64,000 bases of DNA, taken from Motilimonas eburnea (lineage in GTDB: Bacteria > Pseudomonadota > Gammaproteobacteria > Enterobacterales > CBDFNC01). Position numbers and translations under genes: made by a program. How positions within the stretch are numbered: the stretch's first letter is position 1; every line of letters begins with the position of its first letter. The stretch is taken from assembly GCF_021295345.1 (NCBI RefSeq), contig NZ_JAIMJB010000007.1, positions 62,001-126,000 of the forward strand. Direction: 5' to 3'. Of the stretch, positions 9,412 to 20,345 are shown in pieces. The notes under the pieces are model-generated. The model did not search any database and was not told where the DNA came from. It saw nothing but the letters and a program-made list of their open reading frames with translations.

Positions 9412-10884
9412 CTACTCTTTTGACGAGAGTCCGTACTTTTTCATTTTTTCCACTAAGGTGGTGCGGCGCATGCCCAATTGGTCCGCGGCTCTGGCCACCA
9501 CCCCGCCTTGCTGGTCGAGCGCTTGGCGGATCATGTCTACCTCAAACTCGGCCAGCATGTCTTTTAAGTTAACGCCCTCTTCGGGTAACGCAGAGCCCGC
9601 CGGCGCGCTAAAGGCATCTTGCAGCGCGGCTTGTTCATCAACGTCATCACCGGCGTCTGTTGCCCCGTCGGGATTGGCATAATCGTCGTTAAATATACTC
9701 AGCAGCGCCTCGCGCTCAGCAAATTCACTGGGCAATTCCATGCTGTCATCTTCGGTTTCAAGATGGCGATATTTAGCTGGCAGCTCACCGACATCGACTA
9801 TCTTATTGGGATGTAGAATTAATAAACGCTCGACTAGATTAGATAACTCGCGCACGTTGCCGGGCCAAGCATGTAGCATTAAAGATTCAATGGCACGCTG
9901 GGTGAAGCGTAACGTGGCATTGTGTAAGGTTTCATGGCGCGCTAACAACTCTTGCAGCAATAGCGGTACATCATCTTGGCGTTCACGAAGCGCCGGGGTT
10001 TCAATCGGGAACACGTTTAAGCGATAGAATAAATCTTCCCGAAACTTACCTTGGGCGATCATGTCTTCGAGCCCTTGATGGGTCGCAGCGATAACGCGTA
10101 CATTGGCTTTGAGTGATTTAGCACCGCCAACTCGTTCAAAGGTACGCTCTTGCAACACCCGCAATAATTTCACTTGCATCGGCATCGGCATATCCCCGAT
10201 TTCATCCAAGAATAAGGTGCCTCCTTCGGCCAGTTCAAAGCGCCCCTTACGCGCGGCAAAGGCGCCAGTAAACGCGCCTTTTTCATGGCCGAACAGTTCA
10301 CTTTCTAAAAGATCAGGCGGGATCGCCCCACAGTTCACAGGCACAAATGGCCCGTCTTTGCGATCAGAGATTTCATGAACAGCGCGCGCCACCACTTCTT
10401 TACCCGTGCCAGATTCCCCTAAAATCAATACACTGGCCGCGGTACCCGCCACTTGTTCAATTAAATGACGAACTTCTTGAATAGCATCGCCCTTACCCAC
10501 TAACATTTTTAACAGGTAGGAGTTTTGGCTCTGCTCTTTAAACTGACCAATCCGGCTTAGGTAAGACTGACATTGATGTAATAAACGCGTTAAATCATCA
10601 TAGCTAAATGGCTGGCTCAATTGACCAAGATAATTAGGCGCATCCACTTCCAAGCTTGAACAAACGCCAATAAACGGCAGCTGAGGATGCTGTTTAACGA
10701 TATCCAGTGCTTTTGAGGGAGGGACTTCACCAAGGAGTACCCCTTTATACTGCTGTTCAATCTGAACATCCGCAATATCTTCAAGCTGCTGCGCATCTTC
10801 ACCGATAAAAGATAAAATCGTTTGTAACAAACGTTGATTTTCTTCGCTGCTGTCAATTATCAGCACAGATAGGGGATTGGCCAT
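9412..10884 (-). CDS. flrA: Master flagellar regulator FlrA (FleQ-type sigma-54 activator)
   Basis: 490 residues: a receiver-like N-terminal domain whose phosphorylation site is lost (LLGE where an Asp is expected), an AAA+ domain with Walker A GESGTGKE at 156-163 and GAFTGA at 203-208, and a C-terminal helix-turn-helix ending '[13 protein letters not shown]'. FlrA opens the flagellar hierarchy by activating flrBC and is inhibited by cyclic di-GMP in relatives. Compared with FleQ, the post-Walker Arg (R167) and the ExxxR motif (E312, R316) are kept, but the LFRS motif reads LLKM. A GAGGAA ribosome-binding site sits just before the ATG. Confidence 0.96.
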   Translation of the reverse strand: MANPLSVLIIDSSEENQRLLQTILSFIGEDAQQLEDIADVQIEQQYKGVLLGEVPPSKALDIVKQHPQLPFIGVCSSLEVDAPNYLGQLSQPFSYDDLTRLLHQCQSYLSRIGQFKEQSQNSYLLKMLVGKGDAIQEVRHLIEQVAGTAASVLILGESGTGKEVVARAVHEISDRKDGPFVPVNCGAIPPDLLESELFGHEKGAFTGAFAARKGRFELAEGGTLFLDEIGDMPMPMQVKLLRVLQERTFERVGGAKSLKANVRVIAATHQGLEDMIAQGKFREDLFYRLNVFPIETPALRERQDDVPLLLQELLARHETLHNATLRFTQRAIESLMLHAWPGNVRELSNLVERLLILHPNKIVDVGELPAKYRHLETEDDSMELPSEFAEREALLSIFNDDYANPDGATDAGDDVDEQAALQDAFSAPAGSALPEEGVNLKDMLAEFEVDMIRQALDQQGGVVARAADQLGMRRTTLVEKMKKYGLSSKE

Positions 10885-10889
10885 TCGCG

Positions 10890-10939
10890 TTCCTCAATAA
10901 GCAAAACCGCTGGAAAATTGACAAAAGGCGGTTTATTGA
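10890..10939 (-). promoter_or_regulatory. Inverted repeat in the flrA leader overlapping its ribosome-binding site
   Basis: TCAATAA (10894-10900) plus AAACCGC (10904-10910) pair with GCGGTTT (10928-10934) and TTATTGA (10933-10939), giving an interrupted hairpin of about 12 bp. Its end overlaps the GAGGAA at 10890-10895, so folding could limit translation of flrA. Confidence 0.4.
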
Positions 10940-11090
10940 CGCTCCTCATTCTAGAGGATCTTAGCCAGACTACAAGTAAAGAACAAAACGAGTGTCACAA
11001 ATTTGACGCGCCCGATTCATTTTACTTGCCAATAAATTGATTTAGATAACATTCTATTACACACTCGTTTTTATTTCGTTGGAGTCGGCC

Positions 11091-12401
11091 GTGACCGCCT
11101 TGTTTAACAGCAACCTCAGCACTGTCAGCCGCCGTTGGCCTGATTTGGCCAAAAAAATAGTGGCGCAGGGCAACTGTACAGAACTGACAGTTGCCCCCCT
11201 AAATGCCCAATGCCAAACCTTGCTCGTTAACGAACGTCAATTAACCAGCGCCTACGACCGGATTAAAGAAGCGCGTGTACAATGTGAAGCCGTCCCGTCA
11301 ACGGCCAAACAAGCTTTTGTCTACGGTACCGCTCTAGGTGATATTCAACATGAGTTACTCAAACGTAGCCAACTTGAAACACTTCACGTTTGTATCCTTA
11401 ACTACGCCATTTTTGCTACTAGCCTAGCTCATCAAACCCATGCTTGGTTAGCCGATCCTCGCGTCACTTTGCATGATTGGAACAGCTTAACGGACGTATA
11501 CATGCCATTTGTGGCATCGCCACCTGAGCTGGAGTTAGCCCAAACTGAGGCAGTAAAGTTACGAGACCGCTTACTGTTAGAGCTAGATCACGACTATGTT
11601 ATTTCGATGCATAGCCAGAATAATGAAAAGGTGATGAAGGCCATCGCAGCTAATCGAGATATCGTCGCCCAAGATCAGGGAATTGAGACACTTGCTTACC
11701 CCTGTGCCAACAGAATCACGTTGATCATTGCCGCGGGGCCAAGTCTTGAGGAACATTACGATACACTAACTCAACTGTCTCAGTCTCGCTGTCACCCTAT
11801 TCTCATCGCGGTGGATGTCACCATTCCAGTACTGAATAAGCTAAACATCACCCCAGATTTCGTCGTTTACATTGATGCAGATAATAAAAATCATTTCCAA
11901 ACCTATGATCTCAGCCGATTTGAGCACACCACGCTGGTTTACTTTCCGCGCATGGCAAAAGCTAACTTACTGAGGTGGCCAGGACGGCGCTGCTGTGCTT
12001 ACTCCGAAGCCGCTATTTATGATGCGATTCGTGATGACTACCCGCGAGCGAGTTTGTTCAGTGGCGGTAGTGTTATCCATCCCGCCGTGGATCTTGCCGT
12101 CAAGCTAGGAGCAACCAACATAGGCTTGTTAGGGGCTGACTTTGGATTTATTAAAGACAAAACCCATGCCATGTGGCAAAACAACCAATTGATGGCCACG
12201 GGCATGCACGCGGCCGAAGCCAGTGTTCTAAATGGTTTTGGCGAGCCTATCCCGACTCACAGTAACTTTCGCGGTTATTTGCGCGAGTTAGAGCGCTACA
12301 TAGAGCAACATCCTGATGTAAGCTTCTTTAATACCAGTCGTTCCGGCGCCCATATAGATGGCGCCCCTGTAAAGAATTTAATGGAGGCGGTTGATGAGTG
12401 A
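11091..12401 (+). CDS. Motility-associated glycosyltransferase Maf-1 (MAF_flag10/DUF115)
   Basis: About 436 residues. The central domain has the MAF_flag10 signature, 'LIIAAGPSLEEHYDTL' and 'DFVVYIDADNKN', with later 'FSGGSVIHPAVDLAVKLGA' and 'IGLLGADFGF'. Maf proteins transfer nonulosonic acids such as pseudaminic acid to Ser/Thr of flagellin in the cytoplasm. I take GTG 11091 as start because GGAG (11081-11084) lies six bases before it; the TTG at 11079 overlaps that site. It is divergent from flrA and leads the plus-strand group with pseBCF. A second, larger Maf is encoded at 35373-37430. Confidence 0.88.
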   Translation: MTALFNSNLSTVSRRWPDLAKKIVAQGNCTELTVAPLNAQCQTLLVNERQLTSAYDRIKEARVQCEAVPSTAKQAFVYGTALGDIQHELLKRSQLETLHVCILNYAIFATSLAHQTHAWLADPRVTLHDWNSLTDVYMPFVASPPELELAQTEAVKLRDRLLLELDHDYVISMHSQNNEKVMKAIAANRDIVAQDQGIETLAYPCANRITLIIAAGPSLEEHYDTLTQLSQSRCHPILIAVDVTIPVLNKLNITPDFVVYIDADNKNHFQTYDLSRFEHTTLVYFPRMAKANLLRWPGRRCCAYSEAAIYDAIRDDYPRASLFSGGSVIHPAVDLAVKLGATNIGLLGADFGFIKDKTHAMWQNNQLMATGMHAAEASVLNGFGEPIPTHSNFRGYLRELERYIEQHPDVSFFNTSRSGAHIDGAPVKNLMEAVDE

Positions 12402-12633
12402 TATTTTTTTACAAACCGCCCACCTGATGCGCCAAGGCAAGGTAGCAGCCAGTAACCAATCACTTGGGCAATTATTTCGCTACTTATCCGAGCTAAGTCC
12501 GACTTTATCACAAGAGAAGCTACAACTATTGAATAAAATATTAGTCGTCATGGAGCAAGCAAAGCAGCTTCATGATTGGCTCTATTTAGCCGACATTATT
12601 GAATATGAACTGCCTCAACTGATGAATGAGTAA
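12394..12633 (+). CDS. Small helical protein coupled to Maf-1, function unknown
   Basis: 79 residues starting at an ATG that overlaps the Maf-1 stop (ATGAGTGA), with a GGAGG six bases upstream inside the Maf-1 gene. The protein is almost entirely helical, rich in Leu and Gln, without a signal peptide or membrane segment. I do not recognise its family. Its size, helical character and coupling to Maf-1 suggest a chaperone or adaptor, comparable in style to FliT, but this is inference. Confidence 0.7.
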   Translation: MSDIFLQTAHLMRQGKVAASNQSLGQLFRYLSELSPTLSQEKLQLLNKILVVMEQAKQLHDWLYLADIIEYELPQLMNE

Positions 12634-14879
<2,246 letters not shown>

Positions 14880-14887
<8 letters not shown>

Positions 14888-15593
14888 TCTTTGCGTTATT
14901 CCCGCTCGAGGCGGTAGCAAACGAATCCCACAAAAGAACATTAAGTTGTTTTGCGGTAAGCCTATCATAGCCTACTCCATTGAAGTGGCTAAGGCCTCAG
15001 GGCTGTTCGATAAAATCATCGTATCAACCGATGATCAAGACATCGCTAAAGTAGCGATACAATATGGCGCCGAAGTGCCCTTTATGCGCCCTGCTGAGCT
15101 GTCTGATGACTATACGGGGACAACACCTGTGGTTGCTAATGCTATTCGTTTTATGGAGCAACAAGGTTACCAAATAGATAAAGTGTGCTGTATCTATGCC
15201 ACCGCCCCGTTACTACAAGTAGACTACTTAAATCAAGGCTTTGCCAAACTCTCAGAGCCGGGGTGTGAGTTTTGTTTTTCAGCTACTACCTTTGATTTCC
15301 CAATCCAACGCGCCATTAGGCTATTGCCACAAGGCGGCGTTGAGCCTATGTTCCCCGAGCATATCGGCAGTCGTAGCCAAGATTTAGAAGAAGCCTTTCA
15401 TGATGCAGGGCAATTTTACTGGGGCACAGCTGAGTGTTTCAAAGAAGGTCGCAGTGGGTTTACTTCATTGTCTCGAATGGTGTTACTCCCTCCCTATTTA
15501 GTGCAAGATTTGGATACACTAAGTGATTGGAGGATCCTTGAAGCGCTAAATAGCCTCTACGGTAAACACGCAATTAGCTCACAAAATCAATAA
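14880..15593 (+). CDS. pseF: Pseudaminic acid cytidylyltransferase PseF
   Basis: 237 residues with the CMP-sugar synthetase motif 'IPARGGSKRIPQKNIK' at the N-terminus, close to NeuA. It activates pseudaminic acid with CTP to CMP-Pse, the donor used by Maf proteins. The ATG overlaps the pseC stop. The 3' end overlaps the 3' end of the convergent WbqC-like gene by 20 bases, so no terminator fits between the two transcription units. Confidence 0.94.
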
Positions 15594-16296
15594 CTGTATT
15601 GGTAAAAATCATTTCACGGACCTCAGCGACAGAGTTCCACATCAATACATCTAATATTGACAAACCAGCTTCAAATTCAAAGCCTTTAACTGCATAGGAT
15701 GGGTTATTAAAATCTAAAAAACCTAGTTCAATAGAGCTAGCTTTAAAAGTTTCAGGGGAAAACAACGACCTTCCACTGCTTGGGTTTATGTAGCGAGAGG
15801 CACCGCACTGTTTACTAATCTCTAGTGCCCAATCACCGGCCTCCATTCGTTTAGGGAAAGACAAGTTCATCTTTGAGCAAACTTGATAATTAAATGGGAT
15901 ATCCAAATACTGACAGATCACCCTTAATATTTGCGTGTTTAAATTGACCAAAAAAGGCTCTGAGTTTTCCTCAAAACACAACTTTACTAGATCAATAACT
16001 TGATGGTAATTTGGCGCCAGCTTTCGATAATGAGACAACTTCCCAAGCAATTGGGCTTGAGTGGCCTCTAAATCTTTGAGTAAAACCTCTTGCGTTTTTA
16101 TACCTAAATAGGCGTTTGCTACCGGGGCCGAAATATATTGCCAACTTTGCTTAGGATGCAAAATTCGATTTCGATTCATCCAGCTTTTTCGAGTATACTG
16201 GCTAATATCAAATACAACCCACTGATCACAGTGGGCAATTAATGAGAAATGACCTAGGTAGGGAAAGAAGTACGGTTGCATAATGCCGAGCTTCAT
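15574..16296 (-). CDS. WbqC-like family protein
   Basis: 240 residues with the typical family start 'MKLGIMQPYFFPYLGHFSL', followed by 'VVFDISQYTRKSWMNRNRI' and the conserved 'RYINPSSGRSLF'. Proteins of this family occur in O-antigen and flagellin glycan loci next to DegT-type aminotransferases; their chemical role is not settled, and an acyl- or aminoacyl-transfer or cyclisation role has been proposed. The start overlaps the preceding aminotransferase (ATGA), so it is the last gene of the minus-strand glycan operon. It converges on pseF. Confidence 0.8.
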   Translation of the reverse strand: MKLGIMQPYFFPYLGHFSLIAHCDQWVVFDISQYTRKSWMNRNRILHPKQSWQYISAPVANAYLGIKTQEVLLKDLEATQAQLLGKLSHYRKLAPNYHQVIDLVKLCFEENSEPFLVNLNTQILRVICQYLDIPFNYQVCSKMNLSFPKRMEAGDWALEISKQCGASRYINPSSGRSLFSPETFKASSIELGFLDFNNPSYAVKGFEFEAGLSILDVLMWNSVAEVREMIFTNTVIDFVS

Positions 16297-17486
16297 TTTT
16301 CAATCCGTTTTACGACTTCAACAGCTTGTTGCTGAGCCATCTTAATAATCGCAGATATTCTTCTGGCTTTTTCGATATCAACAAAAGCGCCTACTGGTAA
16401 TTGCATGCATGTCTCACTTAGCTTCTCTGTGACGGGCAAAGGGTTACCCTGCGTTAACCAGATAGGATGAAACTCGATAGTGCGATGAATCCCTGGGTAA
16501 AAATATTTCCTCGCTTTAATATTTTCAGCCACCAGAACTTCTTGCAATTGATCTCGACTCAATCCAAATGCTTGCTCGTCAATATTTACCACAACATATT
16601 GATAATTTGAACGAGTAACATTTGTTGGAGCAACAAGTTCCACTCCTGGTATGTTAGCCAACTCTTGATGATATACTGCAAAAATGTTTTCGTTATGTTG
16701 TCGGTTTTTCTCAAAATCTTGCAGATTGAGTAGCCCAATCGCAGCTTGAGCTTCAGACATTCTAGCATTTAAGACTCTTACAACCTCAACAGATTGAGCT
16801 GCAGCATAACTAGGGCGCATAGCCACTAAACGTGCGGCCAAATCATCATCATTGGTTGTGATACAACCTCCCTCTGCAGAGCTAATCATTTTGGTTGCGT
16901 GAAAAGAAAAAACTTCTAATCGGCCAAAACTTCCAAGCCTTTTACCATCAACTTCACAGCCTGCGCCGTGAGCTGAATCAAATAATAGATTGAGATTGTA
17001 CTTATCACATACCGCTTCAAGTTCTTTAGGTTTACACGCCCCCCCCCACAAATTCACAGCTAAAACAGCACTAACTTCGGGATCAATCAATCCTTCTAGC
17101 TGAGTAATATCTAACTGATGAGTTGTGGGATCAACATCACAAAATACTGGCGTTAACCCTGCCCAACGGATGGCTTGGACTGTCGCGATAAAGGTAAATG
17201 ATGGAACAATGACCTTCCCAGTTAGCTGCAAAGCTTCAAGAGACATCATCAAGCCAAATGTGCCATTGTGTACACAAATAGCATGTTTTACATTAAAAAA
17301 AGAGGCTAGCTTTTGCTCAAGCTCTGTCAACAATGGGCCATTGTTGTTGTAATACTGGCGTTCAAAAATCCCCCTCATTGCCTTTTCATAACGGCTCCAG
17401 TCAGGGAAATACAACTGACCAACATGAATTGGTTCAGCAAAACTCGCAGCTCCACCTAATATGGCCAAACCAATCTTTTCATTCAT
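16293..17486 (-). CDS. DegT/DnrJ/EryC1/StrS-family aminotransferase
   Basis: About 397 residues from ATG 17486, which overlaps the stop of the upstream aminotransferase by eight bases; GGGAGAG lies just before. Earlier in-frame starts fall well inside the upstream gene. The PLP Lys lies in 'FSFHATKMISSAEGG', and the phosphate-binding 'VHNGTFGLMMSLEAL' is near the N-terminus. It would transaminate a keto sugar nucleotide. The substrate cannot be read from sequence. It is adjacent to a second family member that is diverged but of the same size, with a WbqC-like gene directly after. Confidence 0.85.
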   Translation of the reverse strand: MNEKIGLAILGGAASFAEPIHVGQLYFPDWSRYEKAMRGIFERQYYNNNGPLLTELEQKLASFFNVKHAICVHNGTFGLMMSLEALQLTGKVIVPSFTFIATVQAIRWAGLTPVFCDVDPTTHQLDITQLEGLIDPEVSAVLAVNLWGGACKPKELEAVCDKYNLNLLFDSAHGAGCEVDGKRLGSFGRLEVFSFHATKMISSAEGGCITTNDDDLAARLVAMRPSYAAAQSVEVVRVLNARMSEAQAAIGLLNLQDFEKNRQHNENIFAVYHQELANIPGVELVAPTNVTRSNYQYVVVNIDEQAFGLSRDQLQEVLVAENIKARKYFYPGIHRTIEFHPIWLTQGNPLPVTEKLSETCMQLPVGAFVDIEKARRISAIIKMAQQQAVEVVKRIEK

Positions 17487-18672
17487 TGCATCTCTCCCTA
17501 AGAGCAGCATTGATTTCCCTGTGGTTTTCAGAAACAAATTCCAGAAAGTCAATAATTTGACCAATGTCTTCTAAGGACACCTGCTGACCACAAGGCAGAT
17601 TAACGAAGCGCTGTGATAACCGCTCTGAAATAGGCAGCGCTGCAGGGATATGAGGAAAAAGCATTCTTTTTTTATGTAATGGCGGATCATAATAAACACG
17701 CGCAAGGATATTTTCCGCATTAAGGAGCTTGATTGTATCGCTACGAGATAGCGGCCAATCATCTTCTATTTCGGCTACTATATTTTTAAAGCCACAACGC
17801 TGGGCATCATCAAACTCCAACAACCTAATGCCGCTTATATATGAAAGCCTTTCTTGGTAGCACCTATACCTAGCCTCATTCAACCTCACTTGTTCATCAA
17901 CATCATCAAGGCTTGCAAGTGCCATCGCTGCATGCATTTCATTTAATTTGGCATTAAAGCCACCGCATACACCTATGGTATCTAAACCTGTAATGCCAAA
18001 AGTTCGCTGCGCAGCTAAGGTCTCCATCAATGTGGAGTCGTTCGTGGTTAAATACCCCCCACCAAAACCATTAATCAATTTACAAGCATGTAAAGAAAAG
18101 CATTCCGCGGCACCAAAGCCCCCCACTCGACCTTGGGGAAGATCTTCATAAACGGATTCAACGGAATCAAATAACAAAGGAAGGTTATAGCGTAAAGAAA
18201 GATCTTCTAGCGCTTGCGCGTCAGCACAGTTTACTATCGGATGAGCAGCTAGAATTAATGCGGTTTGAGAAGTAATGCAATCCTCAACAGATTGTGCTGT
18301 CATTGCTAACGTATCTTCATCTACTTCACAAAATTTTGGGGTAAGTCCAGCCCAAGCACAAATATCAGTCATTCTTCGATAAGTTAATGAAGGCATGATA
18401 ACTTCTGTCTTGCCTTCGAGTTTCAAGTATTTCATGGCAAGAGCTAACGCCCAAAAACCACTGGAAAAAACCAAGCAATGTTTGACCTGATGAAACTCAG
18501 CTAAGCGTTGCTCAAGCGCTTTAACATTAGGACCATTATTCGTGTATTGATGCTCATGATAGAATGCCTTTGAATATGTGAGAAACTTTTCAACATCCGG
18601 TGTCAATAAATTAGAAGTTGACTTAGGTACCTCAAAAAGGGAAGGCCCACCAAAGTAGGCAAGCTCACTCAT
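17479..18672 (-). CDS. DegT/DnrJ/EryC1/StrS-family aminotransferase
   Basis: 397 residues from ATG 18672, one base after the sulfotransferase stop. The fold motifs are kept, with Lys in 'FSLHACKLINGFGGGY' at the PLP position and 'VFSSGFWALALAM' at the phosphate site. It is clearly related to the following gene ('NNGP' motif after about 60 residues in both) yet diverged, suggesting an old duplication with two different substrates or a heteromer. It forms a coupled group with the sulfotransferase, the second aminotransferase and the WbqC-like gene. Confidence 0.85.
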   Translation of the reverse strand: MSELAYFGGPSLFEVPKSTSNLLTPDVEKFLTYSKAFYHEHQYTNNGPNVKALEQRLAEFHQVKHCLVFSSGFWALALAMKYLKLEGKTEVIMPSLTYRRMTDICAWAGLTPKFCEVDEDTLAMTAQSVEDCITSQTALILAAHPIVNCADAQALEDLSLRYNLPLLFDSVESVYEDLPQGRVGGFGAAECFSLHACKLINGFGGGYLTTNDSTLMETLAAQRTFGITGLDTIGVCGGFNAKLNEMHAAMALASLDDVDEQVRLNEARYRCYQERLSYISGIRLLEFDDAQRCGFKNIVAEIEDDWPLSRSDTIKLLNAENILARVYYDPPLHKKRMLFPHIPAALPISERLSQRFVNLPCGQQVSLEDIGQIIDFLEFVSENHREINAALRERCNE

Positions 18673-18673
18673 A

Positions 18674-19522
18674 CTATTTTTTCTTAACACATTCCAACTC
18701 CGCCGTTCGGGTTTTATCAAGAAAGCCTTCAAGTTCCGTACCAACAATCTCAGCATGAATACTATTCACAATATCTTTATCAAGTAGATGGCTCCAATGT
18801 ATGACCTGCTCAGGCTTTTTGAATACAGAACGCTTGTTGTCATCATGTTTACTTTGTGAACTCGCGATAAATTCAGCTGTTGTTTGGGAAAAGCTCAGAT
18901 TGCAAAACTTAAATAAATCTTTAATTTCTGATATTGGGTGGGATATAACCTCTTCGTAAGAGACTATTTTAAAGCGTGTTGGGAATTGCTCAGCCAACGC
19001 TAAAGCCTCACGGCTAACTTGAACCCAATCATCAAATCCCCAATACTCACCCACCCCATCTTTACGGCATTCACCCGAGCGCCACTGCTTCATAGGATCC
19101 TCTGCAGATGGAAACTCATAGGGATTAGTTAGCCAAGAAGCAATACTGGCTCGAGGATCCCTAATCATATGGATAACTTTAACATTCGAGTTTAATTCTA
19201 GTAGTCTTCTTGTTAATTGATGATGTCTGGTCGACTTAATCACTAGGTGTGATGGGTCTTCTGCCTTATGAAACTTTGGTACTAAACCATTTTTACGCAA
19301 ATATTCTTGGTCAAGATATTCAGACTTTGTGGTAAATGTCTGTTCAAACAACCACTGCCATTCTTCTACACTGCTGTTCTCATTAAGCATATTTTTGAAC
19401 TCATATGAAAACAACGGACAGAATTTGAGCCTTACATCCGAAGAAGACGCAAAAATTTGCGACATCCAAGTTGTTCCAGAACGCGGCATACCATTAAGCC
19501 AGATGACTTGCTTATTTAGCAT
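18674..19522 (-). CDS. PAPS-dependent sulfotransferase
   Basis: 282 residues from ATG 19522. The 5'-phosphosulfate-binding loop is 'NGMPRSGTTWMS' at residues 10-21, and the 3'-phosphate-binding motif is 'HMIRDPRASIAS' in the middle, the two hallmarks of the cytosolic sulfotransferase fold. It would move sulfate from PAPS to a hydroxyl of a sugar or, less likely, a protein. No signal peptide is visible, so it acts in the cytoplasm. Its place inside a flagellar glycan locus suggests a sulfated flagellin glycan, which is unusual. It is AT-rich compared with the flagellar genes. Confidence 0.85.
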   Translation of the reverse strand: MLNKQVIWLNGMPRSGTTWMSQIFASSSDVRLKFCPLFSYEFKNMLNENSSVEEWQWLFEQTFTTKSEYLDQEYLRKNGLVPKFHKAEDPSHLVIKSTRHHQLTRRLLELNSNVKVIHMIRDPRASIASWLTNPYEFPSAEDPMKQWRSGECRKDGVGEYWGFDDWVQVSREALALAEQFPTRFKIVSYEEVISHPISEIKDLFKFCNLSFSQTTAEFIASSQSKHDDNKRSVFKKPEQVIHWSHLLDKDIVNSIHAEIVGTELEGFLDKTRTAELECVKKK

Positions 19523-19593
19523 ATTAGAATCCAATTTTAATCAATTAACGCTATTGCTAAGGTTACAGTTTTAAAATTAAAAAAATATCTTAG

Positions 19594-20289
19594 CTAGCGT
19601 CGTGTAAGAGTAACATCAAATCGGTAATGGTGTGCATAATACTCAACAGGCATAACAGTGAAAGCGGCAACCCATCCTGTTCTATTTGCAAGTTCTTTAA
19701 AATCTGATTGGCTTCGCCAAATACCAATAGCTGATTCAGGTTTTAATTCGATTCCAATTTCATAAGAATCGGGAGAAAAAAAACACCCCATACGGTCTTT
19801 ATCTGGAACATTACCGATAAACACTGACTGAATATTTTCAAATTTACTATTTAACAAAACCAGAAGCTTTTCAGCTGCATCATAATCAAGGTATGAAAAT
19901 GAGCCGTAACACACAGCTTTTGTAAATAAATATTTATTTGGATGTTTTTCGCAAAAATCAACAACGTCATCAAGTTGATACTCAAATTCAGGTAGGCGTT
20001 CGAAATATCTTTTTGCAACAGCAATTAAAACAGGAGAAAAATCAACACCTAAACCTGATTTACAATGAGAAAAGAAACGATCTGTAAGAGCACCATTACC
20101 ACAACACAAATCCAAAAGCACATCGTCTTTATTTAAACACAACCCCTTCTCGACTGCATTAACGATCATTTCTATCTGTTGTTCCGAAACAGCTTTGCCA
20201 TTAACGGTTCTTTTTACTTGCCCCCAAAAATCATCCTGCTTACAATTTTTAGGGTACTCTTTATAGAAACTGAATTTATCGTTTGACAA
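19594..20289 (-). CDS. SAM-dependent methyltransferase (class I)
   Basis: 231 residues with the SAM-binding motif I 'LLDLCCGNGALTDRFF' near residue 60 and a following acidic motif 'GVDFSP'. It would methylate a small molecule or sugar, probably O-methylation of a glycan in this context. The gene is AT-rich. Gaps of about 56 and 71 bases separate it from the glycosyltransferase upstream and the sulfotransferase downstream, so it is in the same operon but not overlapping. Confidence 0.8.
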   Translation of the reverse strand: MSNDKFSFYKEYPKNCKQDDFWGQVKRTVNGKAVSEQQIEMIVNAVEKGLCLNKDDVLLDLCCGNGALTDRFFSHCKSGLGVDFSPVLIAVAKRYFERLPEFEYQLDDVVDFCEKHPNKYLFTKAVCYGSFSYLDYDAAEKLLVLLNSKFENIQSVFIGNVPDKDRMGCFFSPDSYEIGIELKPESAIGIWRSQSDFKELANRTGWVAAFTVMPVEYYAHHYRFDVTLTRR

Positions 20290-20345
20290 GGCTACACCAT
20301 TCTTAAAAAATTAGTAATGCACTCATTTATTAAAATAAATAAATA

